The position numbers and the translations under genes were made by a program. DNA of 64,000 nucleotides from Larus michahellis. Taxonomy: Eukaryota > Chordata > Aves > Charadriiformes > Laridae. The stretch lies in the NCBI RefSeq assembly GCF_964199755.1, contig NC_133903.1, positions 7,271,001 to 7,335,000 on the forward strand. The letters run 5' to 3'. Of the stretch, positions 22,901 through 34,900 are shown piece after piece. How positions within the stretch are numbered: the first letter of the stretch is position 1; each line of letters begins with the position of its first letter. Below the pieces are notes generated by a model. It was not told the origin of the DNA. It saw only the letters and a list, made by a program, of their open reading frames with translations, and made no database searches.

Positions 22901-25900
22901 ACAAAGATGTAATAAAACCTAACATGAGCAGAAATGTCTGCAGTAATTATGCGATTTAAAAAAAAAAAAAAGAAACCCAAAAAATAAGTGCATGGTTTAA
23001 ATTAAAGCACTTCCCTGCAGCATCCTGCGCTCCCTGGGCCCCGGTGGCAGGCTCAGACCTGTGGGGAGAAGGGTGATGGGGGAGGACAGTTGGGTACAAC
23101 CTGGGTGTGATGTTCCTGCTGTGCCAGCAGAGCCTTGGGGAAACCCTCCAGGACAGAGCCCCGGGAGCTGTGGCTGTGTCCTTGCAGCATTCCCTGCTTT
23201 TCCCCACAGTGGCTACTTTTGAGGATGCTGCCAGCTCGGCGGCGCTCGCGGCAGGTCTGAAAGGGCGAAGGCGAAAGGAAGCCGTGTGCGTGCCCCATCG
23301 GGGCAGGGATCTGTCACTGCCTGTGCTCTGTGTTTCTCTGCTCAAAAAACCCATCGCAAAGCCATTTCTGCACCCGCAGCGTGGAGCTGCACCAGGGCTG
23401 CCGGGAGCTGGGGCTGCCTGGCTGAGGGCATGGGATGGGAGTGCTGCTTCCCACATCCCTGCTGGGAAGGGGAAGAGGAAGATGCGGGAAGCAGGACAGT
23501 GGGGCTGGGGACGCCCTGCCTCCCCGCAAAGGGCAGTGTTGTAGTGGGCACCGGGCTCCCCGGGGATGGCGAGAGGTCTGGTTACTGCAGGAGCTCAGCC
23601 GAGGAGCGGCAGCAAAGCCGTGCTCGCTTTCGGGATTAGCGCTTCAATCCCGTCCTGGAGGCAGCAGTCGGGCTGGCGTGCGGCGGGGAAGCCGGCGGCC
23701 CTGTGCCGGTGCTGACCCTGCTGCATTATTGATAGCGTTGGGCTCACCGGCATCGTGTGTCACGGGGCCGGGCGCAGTTGGTGCGGGTGGGCTCTGGAGC
23801 AGCTCCAGCTCGCAGCATCTTGGGGATGGAGGTTGGGGCATGTGGCAGCCAGAGAGACCCTCTCCGGGGGTGGTGGTTGTGACGCTTCTCCCTCTCCTGG
23901 AGCGGTGATGGGGTGGTGGACCATGCTGATCCAGGTTGTGGGGGGCTGCTATGCCATGGGTTTTGCTTGGAGGAGCACGGAGTGTTTTTCCTGGGGGCCT
24001 GCCCCTTTCCCGTGCAGGCAGTAATAGGCTAAATGGATAAAAATAACTGATTTTTCGGACCATTGGTCCCTCTGACAGCCCAGCGACTCGGCGCTTGTTT
24101 AGAAGGAGCAGGATGAGACCTGTTTTTGCAGAGCCCCTTTTGTGTGAGCATTGAGGTGTTTCAGGAGCAGTCCTGCCCGCCGGGGTGCGCAGGCGGCTGG
24201 GAGCAGCGGGGTCTGCGCCGCTCGAGGGGTGGCAGGCTGGGGGGCTCTGCATCCCACAGCCTTGTGCTGGGACCAAGGCAGCCCCAGCCTCGGCCCCCAT
24301 CCATCCTGTCAGCCTGCCCCTTGGGCATCGGCAAGCTGTTAACTTCTGACTTCTGTTAGTTGGGTTTTGGTGTCAGTTCGGGGCTGGTATCGCCGTGCCG
24401 CAGTCTGCAGCGGGGTTTGCTGGACCCTCGGCTCGGGTTGTGATGGGCCCGCGGGGGACCAGCGTGTGCTGGGTGTTGCCACAGCACTTGGAGGAGGTGC
24501 CGGCAGGGATCTGAGCCTCCTCCTGCTGGATGCAATCCAGATACGAGATGGGACGTTTGTCCACGCTGTTGTAAGGTGAAGGGAACAGTGTGTTGCTTGC
24601 TGTACTGGAGCATGGTGGGGTCAGCCCTGGCTCCTGACCCCCCTAGGTCCCACACACATCCTCCCAGTGCTGTGGGAAGGGGGTTTGGATGCAAAACGCT
24701 GCCTTTTGTGTGGACTGTAGCTGTGTCCCGTCACCCAAAACTCCTGGGAGCTGCGGGTGGGCTGTGGGGACAGAGGGAGGGGGCTGAGCGGGTGCCCCCC
24801 AGCTACAGCTCACCTGCCCCAGCTCGTTGTGGGCAGTGGGTCCCACAGAGGACCTTGGCTGGGGGGTTATTTTTGTGCCGGGGCAGTGCAGGAAGCCCCT
24901 CCCGGGGAGGAGAGCATCCACCCCGCGGCAGAAACTTCCTCCACCGCGATATTTTTAGTGAAACACAAAGCGAGTGGAAGGGAGCGGGAGGCAGGAGGCA
25001 GATTAACATCGGGAGGAGCTGCACCCTGCCAAGAGCCTTTGTTCCCAGGGCCATGCGCTCCCAAGGGACCGCCGGTCCTGTGAGGGGACAGTGGGGTCAC
25101 CCCTGGGACCTGCCGCCTTCCTGGGAGCAGGGCAGGGGTGCAGGGGGGGTGTTTGCATCCCAGCCCATTGCCTGGCTGCGGAGCAGTGATGCTGCTGACA
25201 CCAAGAGATGCTGCGTGTGGTCCAGCCGGTGATGTTCCCTTCTGCATCCTCAAGTAATCAAAAGCTTTCCCTCAAAATGATTGGAAAACTGATATTAAAT
25301 GGAGCCATTCAAAATGCAGCTTGTTCCAGCACAGCCGGTCCCGGGCCCCTCTGCTTGCAGGGATGCGCTCAAGCAGCTTGCTTTAATAACAGCCCCGCTT
25401 ACAAGTGGGCTCCTCGCCAGCTGTTTAATGGTTCTGTTCAATAGTGAAAATATTAAATGGTTTCAAATAAATTAAAAAATCTTCTGGCAGAATCGGGGCC
25501 TTCTGCATGTGCCCTGGCAGCTGCACAGAGCCTCTGCCGTGACTGTTCCGTGCCTTGGAGCGTCTCTGGGCTGGTTGGGCTCATGGTCCTGTCATGGTTG
25601 AGGAAACCTTAAAACAGTGTAGGTTTGGGCTTTTTTTTTTTTTTTGCATTCTCTGTTTGCTCCCAACACCTAAATTAGTTGTGGAGAAGGGTGCATACCA
25701 CACATTTCCAGCTCTCTTTATCCAGGACTGTCCCTGGTGCCACCGTGCAGTGTGGCTGGATAAAACACCTCTGGGCGTTTCACCCCAGACCTGGTTGATG
25801 CTGTGGGTGATGCTGTAGGTCTGAGTGAATCCCACCTCCTCCTCCCCAGCTTCGCGGGCATAGGGCTGCTCCCAACCCGGGGAGAAGGTGCTGGCATTTA

Positions 25901-28900
25901 CAGTATTGCTTGTCGGGAGTAGAAACACACGGAACAAAGGTGCTGTGCAAATGCTGACTTCGAGCGTGCGTTCCCAGGCTGGAGGGGGACAGGGCTTCCA
26001 GCTGCCAGCTGGGCACATCTGACTTCCAAACCAGGTTTTAAGGAGCTCCTTTTAATCCATAAGGCAACATCGCTTTACTGCTTGCAGCCCTAGCACCATG
26101 CAAGTGTGATGTGATGGCTGTGGCATCGCCTCTCCTTCCTGCTTCATTCCTGCCCTTCGGATGGGGAAACTGAAGCAGTGAGGTTGAGTGATTTACCTCG
26201 CGCTCTAGAAAAACTTGGTGTGTAAATTAAGGTCTGAATCAAGCTGGTTTTGGCTCCCAGTCCTTGGCTCTGTCTCTAGGCATGGAGATCTTACAGGCAG
26301 TGGTCTCGGGAGACTCCAGTTTGGGATATAAGGGAGAGAAAATTAAACTTGTAATCAGCAAAGGGTTTCTCCAGATCCACAGGTCTCTATAAATAAGGAA
26401 TTAAAACCCAAGTTGTCGACATAATTATTTCTGGCAAGATCCATATCATTTAATTTCATTACAGCTTTTGCCTGGACTCCTGAGTGTTTTGGTTCCACTG
26501 CTGTGTACGTTTAAACCCTAACCAGACTTGGAGCTGGATTGCGTTGACTAAATGTCTCTCTTTTCCCACTAAAGCCTTGCAAGATTTTGTTACCAGGTGA
26601 AATGAGCCGGTGGTAGATGTCTGTTAGTGGTGAGCCTGGGAAAGCCAAATTGAAAAGTAGTTTTATGAGCAAGGGGAAGGTAAGAAAGATGATTCCCTAT
26701 AGGTACCGGTGCCGCAGTAGCATACAGGGCTGCTTTGTGGGTATCTCGGGCTCTGGCTGCCTGGCAGGGGGTCTTTCCCTCGGTGGGGTGTCCATCCCCG
26801 ACACTGAGCGCTGCTGCGTGGCCGGGGGCGCTCGAGAAAGGAGCGGGGCAGGGAGCAGCAGTGAGTTGGTGTCCGGATGCAGTCCCGGGCCCCTCCATCA
26901 CCGTCTGCGCTAAACCCCGTTAAGTGATGCTCAGTGCTTGCATGGACCCGGCAGGAGCCCCGCTGCTCACCCCATGGCGTTATGTGATTAAACCCTTACA
27001 GACTTACGGGGACTAATCCCGTTAAAGAAATGAGCAGCACAAAAGGCAGCAGGAGACTCCTGCCTTGGTGGGCCGGGCTCCCACCCTGGGCTGTGCGGTG
27101 GCAGCTCTTCCCACAGCCCTCGGGGACGGGGCCGTACCACCCGGCTGGACTGGCCCCCCCGGGCTGTGATGCCCCGCCGTGGGGCAGGTCTACGGTGGCT
27201 CTTCCCGAGCCCCGACAGCTCCTGCCTTGCCCTGTCTGCAGCCACCGTGGCCGGCACAGGGCTGCCTGGCTCGCAGCAGGTCCCTTGTGAGCGGCCAAAG
27301 GCCATCCCAGGTAAATCAGTTAATTCTGGCCCTGCGGTTGTTCATGGTTAGCAGGATTTAATTAAGACAAGCCCTAATTAGTTCTAAGCAGGGTGAATAG
27401 TCTGCTTTGCCTGGAAGAGTTCCCCGCTCTTGCCTGGCAGCTGTTAATGAGTGCAGGGCTCCCACTGACGTCGGGGAGCTGAGTCTGTCCTGGGGATGGG
27501 GGCACATGGGAGACCCCACAAGGTGCTTGGGGCAGCCCGAAACGGGGGATGAAAATTGCCTCGTGCCACTCCTAGAAGCATCTGCTGGGTTTTGCTGGGC
27601 ACCCGGATCCATCTTTTTGTTTGGCAATTGACACGTTGGACCCATTCCTGGATCGGCCGCTTTCCCTGCGGCTTTCTGGTTCTCTTCAGCCCTTCCCATG
27701 GGCACGGATCGCAGCGTGCTCGGAGCCCTGCAGCCGGCACCGGAGTATGCCCGGCACCGCGCACTTGCCTTTGCCCAGGGTTTATCAGCAGGAGCAGCCG
27801 GAGTCTGGTGCTGGCTCTGGGGGTTATCGTGGGAGATCCTCCCCCTCTGCATTGGAAATGCAGTTTGTGCTGGACCACCCACTGCTGCGCAGGGCTTTGG
27901 CAGAGCCACCTCCAGACCTCCTTATCTGCCCCAGCACGGAGGTGCCGTTTGGCTGCCCCGGTTGGAGATAAGCACCAGCCCGTCGCCCAGGGAGCAGCAG
28001 CTGGGAGGGTGCCTGGCTCCCCGCAGCCTTTAGCAAGGAAGGGGCATCTTCTGTGGTCTTCTCGTTTTTTTTTTTTTTTATTTTTTTTTATTTTTTTATT
28101 TTTAAGGAGCTGGGTTTAAAACATGTCATATTTGGAGCTGAGCATCGCAGTGACACGGGCTGAGTGAGCGAGCCCTGCTGTTCCCCGATTGCATCAGGTC
28201 ACACTTCGACCCCGTGTTCTCCAGCAGCGTTGTGGGATGGAGCTGGCGCCGGCATTTTGCAATGTTCGCTGTGGAAGGAGGGTTGAGTTATGGAGAGGAG
28301 GTTAAGGAAAGCCCCAGGCAGAGCTGGGGGGTTTGGGTGCTGTGTCCGGATCAGCTCTATGGGCAGATTTTGTGCAAAAGCTTTGAGGTGTGGGTTTTTT
28401 GGGAGGAAGAGGTAGCTCATGTGTCACACCGACGGCTGGGACCGGGGCCCCTCACTCCTCCTGCTTTTTGGAAAATTGCACCCCTGGATATTTTATTGCG
28501 GGATTTTTAAATACAAAAGGCCTTACATTGGGTTAACCCCAAGCGCGGGTGCCACAGCGCTGGCTTGACTTACGTTATAAGGAATGCAGAGGATGTTTGG
28601 AGCCCTCCCCCTGCCCCGTTTCCTCCAGCAAGCCGTGCCGCCTGGCCAAGACAAATATTGGTAGTAAACTATTGAACTTCCCTGGTCCCGATGCTCCCCG
28701 GCACTCACAGAGCAGCGCCTGTTCTCCCCCCTTCCCCGGGCAGGGGCCGGGCTGGGGAGGCACAGATGTGTCCCCATGCTGGGGACAGCCGGGGCAGCGA
28801 AACGCTGCTGAGCAGCGGTGGGAGCTGGAAGGCGCGTGGCGAGCGTGCAGCGCGCTCTGCGGAGCTGAAGCACCTGCGGGGCTGCACCCAGCTCCTCCTG

Positions 28901-31900
28901 CCCTGCGTCCATTGCACCCCTCGCCCCAGCCTGGGCATGCCGTGGGCTTGGTGGCAGAGCAGGGGGAGATCACCAGCCCCAAAGGGCCAGTACGATGGCT
29001 TGCCTGGTTTCTCTCCCGCCCTGCGTGTGCTTTATTGGGCTCTGCGAGTCTAAATATAGCACCCATAAGTCTAAATATAGCACCCATGATCCCTTCCTCC
29101 AGGGTCAGGGGAGGCTGCGGGCGCTTGCGGGGAGGACCAGGAGCCGCATCCTTGCTGGCCCATGGTGCAGATCATGACTTTGGAGTCCCGTGTCAGACAT
29201 CTCGGCAAACAGCTGGCTTTCTGTGGGGCTGGGGGTTATTTATTGACCTGCTGGGGACTGCACCCTGTCCCCAGAAAAATCAGTCTCTTGGGGCAGCTCT
29301 CAGGTCGGTGCTGGCCCCCGTGGGAAGCGGATCGCAGTGGGCAGGAAGCAGCTGTAGGATGTGGGGTTTGGTCCATGGTCCTATGATGGTGTCCCCCAGG
29401 TCCCACACAGCCCTGGGACGGGTGCTGCAGCGGGGCCATGGGGCCCACAGGGTGAAAGCCAGGAGTTAAGAGCCTGAGCAACCTCAGCCCTTGAGAAACT
29501 ACCGTTTCTTCCTTGGGTGTGTGGCTGAGAGCACCCTGCGTGTAACGGGGTGTACAGTGTTCTCTGGGGAGGGAGCGGTGCCCGGTGCATCGCCTGAACC
29601 CCTGGTGCTCCCTGGCATGTCCCACAAGAGCCCCCACCTTCTCGAGGGGGATTTCCCTCAGCGTCGGTGGTGCCAAGCTAGCCGCTGCGGGAGCGCAGAG
29701 CTGGTACGACTGGATTCCTGCTAATGGCCCAGGTTTATTAAAGGCAACGAACGGGGCCAGCATTAATGAATGATTTGGTGATTGCCCAAGGCTTGGCCTT
29801 GGCGAGAAGCTGAAGAGTCCAAAGGGCAGGTTGATACGGCATGGTCAGCGGTTTTATGGTGCGTGGCTCTGGCCAGAGCCTCCAGCTGTGAGCGAGCGTG
29901 AGTTTGGTGTGCTTTGGGTCCTGCCCTGGGCAGGAGGGTCCATTTGGGATCCATCGCCTGTCCTTGGAGTGGTGCTGAGGATGTTGAGGTGTGCTGCCGT
30001 GGGTGGCAGTTGTGCCTCTGATTTGGGGCGCTGTAGAGCGGGGCCCGTCTCTCCCCCGGGGCTGTGAGCTCTCCGCTGCAGCACGATCCGGGAAACTCAT
30101 TCCCAGCATCTCCTGCTGCCTTCCCATCGCCCGCAGCAATCCCTCCCCTCACCCAGGGGGGTCATGGTGAGCGTGGGAAGGACTCTTCCCCCTGTTCCAG
30201 CGGCTCGAGCTGTGGTTCCAGCCCTGCACAGAATGAGACTGATGTTCTTTGCCTCCTTTCCCTCCTACCCACCAGAAAACAGATCCCTCTGGGTCTGGTG
30301 AGATCCCTTTGCATCCAGAACGGAGATCCTGTGTTTCTTCTCTTGGACAAATCCCAGCCTGCCAGGACCCACGCTGCTGCCCTGTGTTGTCCCAGAGCCG
30401 ATCCCCCGGAGCAGGGGAGCTCGCCGGCATCCCGGCTGCGTGTTCTCTTGGCAGATGGTGCTGGAAAAGTTGTCTCTCTTAAAGAAAACACATGCACGTG
30501 GCGGTTTCGGTCTCCTCCATCCTCCCTCCCTCTGTGTCTCTCCTTGGGCTGGGCCAGCTGCTCCCTGCTCCCAGCCAAGCCTGAGCTGCTGTTCCTGGCT
30601 CCAGCTCTGCCCGGGGGAGAGCGCGGCCGCCTTCGCTGTCTGAGTCTGCTCAAACGCCAGCAAAGCTGGGAGGGGGGGGGAAAAAGCTGCTCCTTGCGGC
30701 TGAGAAATTCCCCAGCTGTAGGATTGCTGAGGAATGGCGGGGACAGCTCGGCTGGTGGCATCGCTGCTGGGGGGAGGCGGGTGGGATCAGACGGACCCCA
30801 TGGAGCTGGACGTCCCAGCGCCCTCCAGCTGCCCTTGTGCGGGGGTGTGCCTGTTGGGGACCCTCGCCCGGGGTTGTCCCCACTGGGGACGCATGGTCCT
30901 CACCAGGACGTGGCCCCGGCCGCAGCCCCTCTCCTAAGAGGCTCCTTTGTGCTCAGGGATTTCCGTAATGCCGTGGCTGGAGCTGCGGCACGGTGTCGGG
31001 GATTTCGGAGAGGGGCAAATCTAGGCTTACCCCCTTGCCTTAGGCCATCAGCAGCTGATGAGGTCGGGCTCTAATTTCTTTGGCAGCAAATCACTTAAAG
31101 GTGGAACACCAGTGGGAGGCCATAAGCGGAATGCTTCTCCCATTACCCCGCTCCGGTGTGGGGTGCCCCCGGGGAGGGCAGGAGCTGTGCTGTCCCGTGG
31201 GGCAGCTCAGCCTGGCAGGCACTGTCACCGCGGGCTGGAGATCAGGCATCCTCCCCACCCTTCACATCCTTCCTGCTCTTGTTTTCTCCTGCCCGGCAGT
31301 TTCTCGGGATAATAACCTTTTGTTGTGTGTGGGGCCGTGGCCGAGGTCTGTCTCTGCGGCGGGGTGCTGGCATGGCCACCCAGCTCTCCCACAGGGTTTG
31401 TATCCCACAGTGCCTGCAAGGGACCTGGTTGGGGTACATGGGCTTGGAGGAGACGTGGACGCTTTGGTGCATGGCTCAGAGAGGGTGCGTACCTCTTCTT
31501 CGTGCTGCTCCTGCAGTGCCAAGGGACACTGAAGAACCTCATTGATTTTTTTGGTGTTTTTTTTTTTTTTTTCCTGATTGCTTTTGTGTTGACCTGGAAA
31601 GGGCTGCTGGGGGCTGAGGGTCACCAGCGATGTCGTGGTTTTGGACATGCCGTCCCCTCCGCTCTGTCTGAAATAGCCGCAGGGCTCAGGGTGAGTGTCC
31701 CCTGAGGATGGTGGGGCCCTGCCGAGGCTTGGTACCTGCTGTGCCACCTGATGTGGGCATCATCCTACCTCTCTGCTGCTGGAAGGAGCCATCCTGCGGG
31801 CGCAGGGTTTCCATTGCACGTCTAATCTGTCGGGCTGTGACTAAGGACAGAGCAGGGACCTGGCATCACCCCATCCAGCACAGCCAGCCCCCAACTCTGT

Positions 31901-34900
31901 TCTCCCATCCACTGCAGCAGACCCGGCAGGGGCTGGAGACTCACCCACTGAAAATATCCAAATTACCATATCAGCTGCGGTTTGGCTGTGGCTCCTGCTG
32001 AGTACCCGTGGCTGGATGCTTTCCACTGCTAATTGGGATCGCTCGGCTGTCTCCTGGCTCGCCTGCCATCCTCCATCGCTCCCTTTGTGCTGCGTGTTGG
32101 CAGGGAAAGTGGCGGGATGCATCCAAAGGGCGCTGGGTGTGCGTGCCGGTGCAGCCCCCGCTCCTCCAGCAGCCCCCCAGGTGGAGACACAGATGCCTGG
32201 AGGAGCCCCCCCCCCCCAGCCAGCGTGAGGATGCTGGGGCAGCAATGCTACAGCTGTTAGGGCAAACATCACAAATCTTAATGTCTTTTGTCCTTTTAAA
32301 AATATATATATATTTTTTTAATGCTTCTATCACTCAAACCCAGCTGGAGCAATTTAAATAATTAGAGCAATTTGAATAATGGAAGCAATTTTAAATAGGC
32401 TACAAAAGGCCAGGCCTCGTGTTTGGGGCTGGCAGGCGAGGTGCCCGGCACTTTGGGTCGGTGGAGACATGAAGCTTTGACACCGAGGAGAGGGACGGTG
32501 GCACCGCGGCACAGTTTGTGCCAGCGTCAGGAACCTGCAGCACCCCTCCTCTCCTCCCCGTGATCTTTAAGATGACTCTGCCCATTTCAGGGTGATCACA
32601 GGCTCTGCCAAAAGGTATTTCGTGGCAGCTCAGCCGTGTTTGTTTGAGCCCCTCCTTGTCTCTCGGGGCGGCGATGGCTGTGGGTGCTGCCGCGGTCCCT
32701 GCTCGTCCCTGGGGAGCACCCAGAACTTTCTCCCGGTTTGGGAGTTGCGGTTTGGCCACTGCCCAGGAGATGCTGTGAAGCAACAAGTGTCAGTCAGGCT
32801 GTTGGGTCTGTAATGGAAGAATGAAGTCAGGTTTTTCTATTGATGGCTGGTGTCTGAGCCGAAACACCTCCTTGGCTAACGGGGCGGGTGGTAATTAGAG
32901 TTGTGGCTGTATAAAAATGGAAGCAGGTTGTTTACTGAGCTGGTCCTGACCAAGGATTTATTCCTGGCCTGGCTGGTGGAAAAACCTCGGAATTGCCCCC
33001 TCCTTCTGCAGGTTCTTGGGGGGTCTGGCCAGTCAGGGCACCTTTGGGTGCTGGAACTGCCACCTTTCTCCCCAGACCCAGCTGCGGATGGGCGCAGCTC
33101 AGTCCTGCGAGGAAGGGGAACATCTGCTTGTGTTTCGGCGCGCCTGGCGTCCCACCAGCCGCCTCTCCCCTTCCCCCTCCTTTATTTATAGCATTTCACC
33201 AACATCTGGAGTTTGAGCCGATTCGGCGCTGGCTGACTCCGAGCTGGGGGACGGAGCTGGGTGAAACGTGTGCGGCCGGGGAGTGGGGGGGGAGCCTTGA
33301 GCCCTTCCCAGCAGCGTGGGGGGGGCCGCAGCATCCCGGCGTGGAGCTGAGGACCATCCGGGGGTTGGGAAGCCCCAGGAGCATCCTTGCTCTGCTTTTC
33401 CCAGCGATGGGAGGAGAGCTGCCGCGTCCTTGCCCTGTGGCGCAGACCTGGGGGTGCTCTGCCTCCCCCCTCGCAGCACTGCTGGCCCATGGTCCCACTT
33501 TCTGGCTGGGTTTCGAGGCTCCTTTGACATTTGCCATCAGCAGTCAGCACACACACACCCGCCCCCCTTCCCCAAAGTGTCACCAAGGTCCTCCTGGCCC
33601 CGGGGGATGCAGGGCTACAATAGCCCCCTTTCTGGTGCTGCGTTATTGGGAAAACTTGAGTCATTCCTGGGGGAAGGGGAATGAAAACCAGCCTGGCTGT
33701 AGCAGGCGGCAGCTCCCTGGCACGGCCGCCAATGGAGGCAATAATCCCGCTCCTGGCTGTGGTACCAGCCCAAAGCCTCCCCGGTTCTCACGGCGAGCAG
33801 GGCTGTGGGCACCGCTGGCAGCCACGGTGAGGGCTCCCGCTTCTCCCAGCTTTCCTCATCTTTGTAGTGTGAAAGACAGCAGATTTTTCACATCTGGGAG
33901 GTGAGGACCCTCCCTCCCCTTCCCAGATCAGGGTGATAAGCATCTGCTTAAAGTTAAGTGCATCCCAAAATCTGAGTGAAGGCAGCTGGCTTTGAGCTTC
34001 CAAAAAAATTGTAGTAATAATAGTGGCAATTAAAGCTTGCCTGCGGGTCAGCTCGGCTCCTAGTATAACCATTACTGACAAGGGAGGGTGCCTGTGTTAG
34101 GGCGGGTGTAAATGGGCCCCTTGTTCTGGCGGTGATGTGGCCCTGGGCCCCCTTCCTGCACGAGTTTCTCCCCCCATTCGGCTCTTTCCCGGCTCTCAGT
34201 GTTGCCCTTTGCTGCTCTGCCTGCTGGTGTTCGGGCTTTGGTCAGGGTCCTGCGCTGCTGGAGCTGCCCTTCTCTTCTGCAATTCCCAGAGGCAGCCCTG
34301 CATCCCTCCCCTGCATCCCTCCCCTGCATCCCTCCCCTGCATCCCTCCCCTGCATCCCTCCCCTGCATCCCTCCCCTGCATCCCTCCCCTGCATCCCTCC
34401 CCTGCATCCCTCCCCTGCATCCCTCCCCTGCATCCCTCCCCTGCATCCCTCCCCTGCATCCCTCCCCTGCATCCCTCCCCTGCATCCCTCCCCTGCATCC
34501 CTCCCCTGCATCCCTCCCCTGCATCCCTCCCCTGCATCCCTCCCCTGCATCCCTCCCCTGCATCCCTCCCCTGCATCCCTCCCCTGCATCCCTCCCCTGC
34601 ATCCCTCCCCTGCATCCCTCCCCTGCATCCCTCCCCTGCATCCCTCCCCTGCATCCCTCCCCTGCATCCCTCCCCTGCATCCCTCCCCTGCATCCCTCCC
34701 CTGCATCCCTCCCCTGCATCCCTCCCCTGCATCCCTCCCCTGCATCCCTCCCCTGCATCCCTCAGTGCTCGCTGCCTGGAGCAGAGAAGCCAAAGTGCAG
34801 GAGTTGGAGAGGTCCTGGCTGGAGGCAAGACAGCAGGGATGGACACCAAAGCCCTGAGCAGTGTCCTTTGTCCCCTGAGGACATCTTGGTGTCCCAAGGC

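Noticed and set aside
34297-34763. CRISPR array
   Set aside because: Units are contiguous 13-base repeats without spacers, in vertebrate DNA.
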